The notes beneath the pieces are model-generated. The model did not search any database. It worked only from the letters and a program-made list of their open reading frames with translations, and was not told where the DNA came from. The position numbers and the translations under genes were made by a program. A stretch of 12,212 bases of DNA. Source: Brevundimonas sp. UBA5936. Its GTDB lineage: Bacteria > Pseudomonadota > Alphaproteobacteria > Caulobacterales > Caulobacteraceae. The stretch is from positions 1 through 12,212 of the forward strand of contig DJDA01000066.1 of assembly GCA_002430835.1 (NCBI GenBank). Direction: 5' to 3'. Shown in pieces: positions 6,837 through 12,212 of this stretch. The stretch's first letter is position 1. Every line of letters begins with the position of its first letter.

Positions 6837-6881
6837 ACACAAATGGACCGATGATATCGAAACAAACAAATGAGAACATTG

Positions 6882-6904
6882 ATCATGAATTTGTAATTCA
6901 TGAT
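6882..6904. repeat. Perfect 10-bp inverted repeat with 3-bp centre (candidate operator)
   Basis: ATCATGAATT (6882-6891) and its exact reverse complement AATTCATGAT (6895-6904) flank the spacer TGT. In a high-GC genome a perfect AT-rich 23-bp dyad in a divergent promoter region is unlikely by chance. Its size and symmetry suit a dimeric helix-turn-helix repressor of the TetR, MarR or ArsR kind, although no such regulator gene lies in the window. No T-run follows on either side, so it is not a clear terminator. Confidence 0.6.
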
Positions 6905-6958
6905 TTCAACGTTCGTCACTTTCTGTTATATTGAAGTTTGCATTCTTTTATTCCCGTA

Positions 6959-6974
6959 GCAGAAACAATTCTGC
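6959..6974. repeat. Short hairpin upstream of the SRPBCC gene
   Basis: GCAGAA (6959-6964) and TTCTGC (6969-6974) are perfect arms around the loop ACAA. If transcription starts near a TATATT box at 6927-6932, the hairpin would form in the 5' untranslated RNA about 30 nt before the ribosome site. Function unknown. Confidence 0.35.
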
Positions 6975-7020
6975 GACGATAAGCGTTGCCGCCTCGATTC
7001 CCTTGGGAGATTGGGATTGA

Positions 7021-7488
7021 ATGCAAACGCCTATGGTCCAAACCGGAATACTGATCCGACGCCCCGTAGATGAGGTTTATCAAGCCTTTACCGAACCAGG
7101 GGTGACGTCGTGGTTCTGGTTCACCCATGGCGACCGCCGCCTGTCGCCGGGGGCGACCGTGACATGGACCTGGGGGATGTACGGCGTTTCGACCCGCGTC
7201 CTGGTCAAGGACGTTCAGGTCAATCAGCGCATCCTCATCGACTGGAATCTGGACGATCAGCCGACCGAGGTCGAATGGCGCTTCGAAGCACGCGACAAGA
7301 CGACCTGGGTCGAGATTTTCAATCGCGGCTTCCCCGCCACGGATGAAGGCGTAAAGGCCGCGCTGGACGCCATGGAGGGCTTCACCCTGGTTCTGGCCGG
7401 CGCCAAACTCTGGCTGGAGCGAGCGATCGAGCCGACCTTCATCGTCGATCGCTTCCCCGATCAGGTGCTGCCCGACTGGAGGGGCTGA
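7021..7488 (+). CDS. SRPBCC-family protein (AHSA1/START-like domain)
   Basis: A 155-residue protein. The N-terminal IRRPVDEVYQAFTEPGVTSWFWF (12-34) is the usual opening of AHSA1-type SRPBCC proteins: a first strand, then a helix that begins with the P-x-D/E-x-V-(W/F/Y)-x-A-(F/L)-T motif. Alternating strands follow (GATVTWTWGMYG, RVLVKDVQVNQRILIDW, TEVEWRFEA, TTWVEIFNRGF), and the last third is a long amphipathic helix (about 108-134) that closes the hydrophobic cavity. Such proteins bind hydrophobic ligands or stress-related partners; the ligand cannot be predicted. Start at 7021 rather than the in-frame ATG at 7033 because GGGAG sits 11 nt before it. AHSA1-like genes are often paired with an ArsR regulator; none is here. 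It is convergent with folP, with 3 nt between the stops. Confidence 0.85.
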   Translation: MQTPMVQTGILIRRPVDEVYQAFTEPGVTSWFWFTHGDRRLSPGATVTWTWGMYGVSTRVLVKDVQVNQRILIDWNLDDQPTEVEWRFEARDKTTWVEIFNRGFPATDEGVKAALDAMEGFTLVLAGAKLWLERAIEPTFIVDRFPDQVLPDWRG

Positions 7489-7497
7489 ACCTCAGCC
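7483..7497. repeat. Inverted repeat containing both convergent stop codons
   Basis: GGCTGA (7483-7488) and TCAGCC (7492-7497) are perfect arms around ACC. Each arm ends in the TGA stop of one of the two convergent genes (the SRPBCC gene on plus, folP on minus). No T-run flanks it, so it is at best a weak terminator. Confidence 0.35.
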
Positions 7498-8316
7498 AGC
7501 CGCCGTCACCGCCGCCTGAAGCTTCAGCGCCTGGACCGTCTCGCGCACGTCGTGGACCCGCACCATGCGGGCGCCGCGCCGCGCGCCCTCCAGCGCCAGG
7601 GCCAAGGAGCCGCCCAGACGGTCGCCCGCCTCTATTGCTACGGCGTCCACGCCCTGAATGAGACGCTTGCGACTGGCCGCGTAAAGGACCGAAAAGCCCA
7701 GGTCGACCAGGGCCTCCAAACGCGCCGTCAACATCAGATTATGCGCCGTCGTCTTGGCGAAGCCGATGCCGGGGTCCAGCCAGATCTTCTCGCGCGCCAC
7801 GCCCGCCGCCATGGCCGCCTCGGCCCGCGCCGCCAGATGGGCGACAACCTCGGCCACGACGTCGTCATAGCGTGGATCGTCCTGCATCGTCTTGGGCGCG
7901 CCCTTCATGTGCATCAGCACCACCTCGCAGCCCAGTTCGGCGGCGGTCGCCAGACTGTCAGGCGCATGGCTCAGGGCCGTCACGTCGTTCCACATCGTCG
8001 CCCCGGCGGCGACGGCGGCACGGGCGACGCCGGGTTTCATGGTGTCGATGCTGATCCGACCGTCCCAGCGCGCGCTGATCGCAGCGATCAGCGGCGCGAC
8101 GCGGGCGATCTCGTCGGCTTCATCGACCGGGTCCGAGCCGGGCCGCGTGCTTTCGCCCCCGATGTCCAGCACATCGGCGCCCTGGTCGATCAACCTCAAC
8201 GCATGCGCCAGGGCGGCCTCGATCGTGGCGTGCCGCCCGCCGTCGGAAAAGCTGTCCGGCGTGACGTTGAGGATGCCCATGACAAGCGGCGGCTTCACGA
8301 GGGATTGATGGATCAT
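7492..8316 (-). CDS. folP: Dihydropteroate synthase
   Basis: A 274-residue cytosolic TIM-barrel enzyme that joins p-aminobenzoate to hydroxymethyl-dihydropterin pyrophosphate in folate synthesis and is the target of sulfonamides. All signatures are in order: MGILNVTPDSFSDGG (13-27), DIGGESTRPG (51-60), ISIDTMKP (88-95), NDVTAL (110-115), MHMKG (135-139), DPGIGFAKT (181-189), AASRKRLI (213-220, usually GxSRKxF/LI) and VRVHDV (252-257). Length is normal. The start ATG at 8316 is preceded by GGAG at a spacing of about 10. In many alphaproteobacteria folP sits next to ftsH and is followed by glmM. Here rnk and a small ORF intervene on the opposite strand, and a convergent SRPBCC gene lies downstream instead of glmM. 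Confidence 0.96.
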   Translation of the reverse strand: MIHQSLVKPPLVMGILNVTPDSFSDGGRHATIEAALAHALRLIDQGADVLDIGGESTRPGSDPVDEADEIARVAPLIAAISARWDGRISIDTMKPGVARAAVAAGATMWNDVTALSHAPDSLATAAELGCEVVLMHMKGAPKTMQDDPRYDDVVAEVVAHLAARAEAAMAAGVAREKIWLDPGIGFAKTTAHNLMLTARLEALVDLGFSVLYAASRKRLIQGVDAVAIEAGDRLGGSLALALEGARRGARMVRVHDVRETVQALKLQAAVTAAG

Positions 8317-8574
8317 GCGACATCGACTCCAGAGAGCGCGGTTTGACTTTCACCGCGCCTGGGTCCAGCCTCTAAAGGCAATGGAACGCTTCGTCAGCCA
8401 GGCTCGACGCCTCACCCACGCGGGACGCCGCGTCGAAGGCCTTTAACCCGTAGCGGTCCGCCGTGCGCCCTGCGCCGGGCGCCCGTTACGGGACCAAGTT
8501 GCTTTAAGTCTCCTGTTTCCCCCATTCATTTTGCAGGACCGCGCCGGCCTGGGGCCGCTCGCGTAGATTTGCGC
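8317..8574. promoter_or_regulatory. Structured divergent intergenic region between folP and the small ORF
   Basis: This 258-nt region separates divergent genes and contains no credible protein frame. It is rich in dyads: CGACGC/GCGTCG (8405-8410 with 8430-8435), GCGCCC/GGGCGC with a 6-nt loop (8465-8482), and CCCGT-T-ACGGG (8482-8492), immediately adjacent to the previous one. A pyrimidine-rich stretch follows (8508-8530). TTGCTT (8499-8504) could be a plus-strand -35, but no good -10 is evident. Terminator-like T-runs are absent. Confidence 0.35.
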
Positions 8575-8751
8575 ATGACACGCCGCCCAGACACCATGGA
8601 CGACAACCGTCCCGACGAACCGCCGCGCGGCGCCGACATCATTCCCTTTCGGAGGCCGACCGCGCCCGAGGCGCCGTCCGACCCCGAACATGCCCGCCCA
8701 GAACACCTTGACCCAAAACATCCCGACGATGACGGCCCCTCGGCCGCCTGA
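8575..8751 (+). CDS. Small hypothetical protein, acidic and proline-rich, upstream of rnk
   Basis: A 58-codon frame starting at ATG 8575, with a second in-frame ATG at 8596 (51 residues). About three quarters of its codons end in G or C, consistent with coding in this genome. The product is full of Pro, Asp, Glu and Arg, with few hydrophobic residues apart from ADIIPFRRP, and is expected to be disordered. No family is recognised. No ribosome binding site precedes either ATG; TAGATT at 8564-8569 would place a transcription start near the ATG, so a leaderless message is conceivable. The stop is 30 nt before rnk, on the same strand, so co-transcription is likely. It could also be only an rnk leader region that happens to be open. 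Confidence 0.45.
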   Translation: MTRRPDTMDDNRPDEPPRGADIIPFRRPTAPEAPSDPEHARPEHLDPKHPDDDGPSAA

Positions 8752-8781
8752 CGTCGCCCGAATTTCCAGAGAGTTTTCCTC

Positions 8782-9192
8782 ATGACCACCCCCCGCAAGG
8801 GCGCCCTGCCCGCCATTACGCTTCGCAGCGACGACTTCGACGCCTTGGACCGCCTGGTCGGCGACCTGCCCGGCTCGGGCCCCGCCGGCCTGCTGCAACA
8901 GGAACTGGACCGCGCCAAGGTGTGCGAGCCCAAGGCCATGCCCAAGAACGTCGTCACCCTGAATCGCTGGCTTCAGTACTCGGACGATCACAGCCCCGAC
9001 GTGCGCCGCGTTCAGCTGGTGCTGCCCAAGGAAGCCGACATCGACGCCGGCCGCGTCTCCATCCTGTCCTATGTCGGAGCCGGTCTGATCGGCCTGAAGG
9101 AAGGCCAGTCGATCACCTGGCCGGACCCATCGGGCGCCGTGCGCAAACTGACCCTGGTCAAGGTCGAGGACGAAGCCGCATCCGCCGCCTGA
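8782..9192 (+). CDS. rnk: Nucleoside diphosphate kinase regulator (Rnk), GreA/GreB C-terminal-like domain
   Basis: A 136-residue protein. Residues about 53-128 form the FKBP-like GreA/GreB C-terminal domain: VVTLNRWLQYSDD (57-69), VQLVLPKEADIDAGRVSILS (77-96), VGAGLIGLKEGQSITWP (98-114) and a final strand KLTLVKVE (122-129). The N-terminal 50 residues (SDDFDALDRLV, then GLLQQELDRAKV) match the short helical arm of Rnk rather than the long coiled coil of GreA, so it should bind RNA polymerase but lack transcript-cleavage activity. Rnk was described as a regulator of nucleoside diphosphate kinase levels. AGAGAG lies 8 nt before the ATG. It converges on ftsH and shares a terminator with it. Confidence 0.9.
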   Translation: MTTPRKGALPAITLRSDDFDALDRLVGDLPGSGPAGLLQQELDRAKVCEPKAMPKNVVTLNRWLQYSDDHSPDVRRVQLVLPKEADIDAGRVSILSYVGAGLIGLKEGQSITWPDPSGAVRKLTLVKVEDEAASAA

Positions 9193-9214
9193 CCCTCGGA
9201 CATCGCATGACAAG

Positions 9215-9252
9215 AAAAAGGGGCGCGTCCGACGGACGCGCCCCTCTTCGTT
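9215..9252. terminator. Strong bidirectional intrinsic terminator between rnk and ftsH
   Basis: Perfect 11-bp GC-rich arms, GGGGCGCGTCC (9220-9230) and GGACGCGCCCC (9234-9244), enclose a 3-nt loop. On the minus strand the stem is followed directly by CTTTTTCTTG, a good U-tract, 25 nt after the ftsH stop. On the plus strand TCTTCGTTTCC follows, a weaker tract, 28 nt after the rnk stop. It therefore best serves tilS-ftsH and secondarily rnk. Confidence 0.9.
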
Positions 9253-9268
9253 TCCGCTTTTCGTCGCC

Positions 9269-11221
<1,953 letters not shown>

Positions 11222-11263
11222 TCGGTCCTCGGTTCCTCGACGGGGCCGCGCTCGGCCCGTCGA

Positions 11264-12212
11264 TCAGCAGTCTTCCCCTGAAAATAGGTCAGACGGCGGC
11301 ATTTCGCCATGAAGGGTTTGAAAGAGTCCGTCTTCCTGCGTCGTTTCGCCCCCGAAAGCCGCCAGGGCGAGCGCCAGCCGCCGCGACGCAAGCGCCCTTA
11401 CATCCGCCCCGCGCCAGGCCAGCACCGCCCGCCCCTCGGGGTCGATCAGAATCGGTGCGGCGGCGCGCGCGGCGGACGGAAGCGGCGCCAGAACGGCGCG
11501 ATCCTGATCCGACAACCGCGCCAACCGCCCGACCGCCGCCTCGACGCGCAGGTCAGGCCTATCGGTAGTGATCTCGAAGCGCCCGTCCCAGACGGCGGAT
11601 CGGCCCGGAGTCAGGGCCAGCGAGGCGGAGGGGCGGCGCTTCCATTCTCCAGGCTCGCGCATCGCCTGAACACAGCCGCCGGACGCCTCAACGCGGGCGC
11701 CGCACAGGACGGCGGTGAAATCCTCGTCCCCCGCCAGCCGCGCCTGAAGGGCCGCCAGGCGATCCCCGCGCGGCGGCGTCGCGCCTCCGCCTGCGCACAG
11801 CAGGACGGCGGCCAGCGTCGAGGCGGGCAGATCACGCGACAAAGACAAAACCCCGGCCCAAGCCTGATCGCCCGGCTCATGTGCCGCGCTCGCATAAACA
11901 ACAGTCGTCGATAACGCAGCAGGGACTTCTGCCCGCGCCAGCGCCGTCCGCGCCCTGCCCCGCCCGTAGCGCAGGTCCGCGTTGGCGGGGTCTTCCAGCC
12001 ATGCCAGGCCGCGCTCGCGCAAGTGATCCCGCAGCGCCACACGCCCCTCGCCCAGCACAGGCCGCAATAGCAACAGCCCGCGCCCTTCCGGCCACGCAGG
12101 CGACGGCGACGCCTCGCGCAGGCGGCCCAGCGTCGCGCCCTCGGCCCGCATCCAAATGCCCTCTGCGTCGTCATCGGCGGTGTGACCGATCAGGATGACG
12201 CGCGCGCCGTTT
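11264..12212 (-). CDS. tilS: tRNA(Ile)-lysidine synthase, C-terminal 315 residues (N-terminus beyond window)
   Basis: The frame is open to the right edge. The visible part begins NGARVILIGHTADDDAEG, matching the HTxDDQxET region that follows the PP-loop in TilS, then GRLREA and later WLEDPANADLRYGRGRAR, the second diagnostic motif (WxEDxSNxDxxYxRxxxR). TilS uses ATP and lysine to convert C34 of tRNA-Ile(CAU) to lysidine, giving AUA decoding; it is essential. The SGGxDS ATP motif must lie just outside the window. In the first motif the usual Gln-Ala-Glu-Thr reads Asp-Ala-Glu-Gly. The poorly conserved C-terminal half is Ala/Arg/Leu-rich, as is common in alphaproteobacterial copies. It ends 42 nt before ftsH on the same strand, the usual order in many bacteria. 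Confidence 0.92.
   Translation of the reverse strand, partial: NGARVILIGHTADDDAEGIWMRAEGATLGRLREASPSPAWPEGRGLLLLRPVLGEGRVALRDHLRERGLAWLEDPANADLRYGRGRARTALARAEVPAALSTTVVYASAAHEPGDQAWAGVLSLSRDLPASTLAAVLLCAGGGATPPRGDRLAALQARLAGDEDFTAVLCGARVEASGGCVQAMREPGEWKRRPSASLALTPGRSAVWDGRFEITTDRPDLRVEAAVGRLARLSDQDRAVLAPLPSAARAAAPILIDPEGRAVLAWRGADVRALASRRLALALAAFGGETTQEDGLFQTLHGEMPPSDLFSGEDC

Larger units (their letters stand above)
6735..7020. promoter_or_regulatory. AT-richer divergent regulatory region between sugE and the SRPBCC gene
   Basis: This 286-nt gap is visibly richer in A and T than the rest of the window, especially 6840-6970, and must hold promoters for both flanking genes. It contains, from left to right, a GGGCTT/AAGCCC hairpin (6770-6782), a longer two-part stem (6791-6836), a perfect palindrome (6882-6904), a TATATT box (6927-6932) that could be a plus-strand -10, and a 6+4+6 hairpin (6959-6974). 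GGGAG at 7005-7009 is the likely ribosome site for the gene at 7021. I see no credible coding frame in it. Confidence 0.5.

Noticed and set aside
6735..6900. Guanidine riboswitch (ykkC, mini-ykkC or ykkC-III) ahead of sugE
   Set aside because: None of the conserved sequence blocks or ACGR loops that I know for these classes can be found; only generic hairpins are present.

Overview
The window is a GC-rich, gene-dense chromosomal stretch made up mostly of housekeeping genes. It most likely comes from an alphaproteobacterium, and a Caulobacteraceae member of the Brevundimonas type is my best guess. That rests on very high GC at third codon positions, the tilS-ftsH pair with folP nearby, heavy use of 4-nt start/stop overlaps, and family-level resemblance of the proteins. 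It is an inference, because no marker such as 16S rRNA is present.

Layout. Positions 1-107 hold the N-terminal end of a short-chain dehydrogenase (minus strand). It diverges from a probably exported alpha/beta hydrolase (245-1168, plus). Converging on that hydrolase is a minus-strand cluster, read right to left: a GT9/heptosyltransferase-like enzyme (3307-4263), a dihydroorotase (1903-3240) and a short TyrA-type prephenate dehydrogenase (1172-1906); the last two overlap by 4 nt. A YkgJ-like Cys-cluster protein (4410-4955, plus) diverges from this cluster and runs 16 nt into the end of a second minus-strand cluster: sugE/gdx (6390-6734), thiD (5566-6393, 4-nt overlap with sugE) and a DUF925-type nucleotidyltransferase (4940-5524).

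The 286-nt gap at 6735-7020 is the least GC-rich part of the window. It contains a perfect 10+3+10 palindrome and several hairpins between sugE and a divergent SRPBCC/AHSA1-type gene (7021-7488). That gene ends 3 nt from the end of the convergent folP gene (7492-8316). A structured 258-nt gap then separates folP from a plus-strand pair, a 58-codon disordered ORF and rnk (8782-9192). rnk faces ftsH (9269-11221, minus) across a strong shared bidirectional terminator. tilS (11264 to the window edge, minus) lies just upstream of ftsH and is cut by the window.

Functionally the genes cover tRNA-Ile decoding (tilS), membrane protein quality control (ftsH), folate (folP), thiamin (thiD), pyrimidine (dihydroorotase) and tyrosine (TyrA-type) synthesis, envelope glycosylation (GT9) and guanidinium export (sugE). 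I found no mobile element, CRISPR array, phage gene or defence system, and no convincing new multi-gene system. The points most worth checking are the sugE/SRPBCC intergenic region, the dihydroorotase with Gln in place of a zinc-binding His, and the sugE-thiD overlap.
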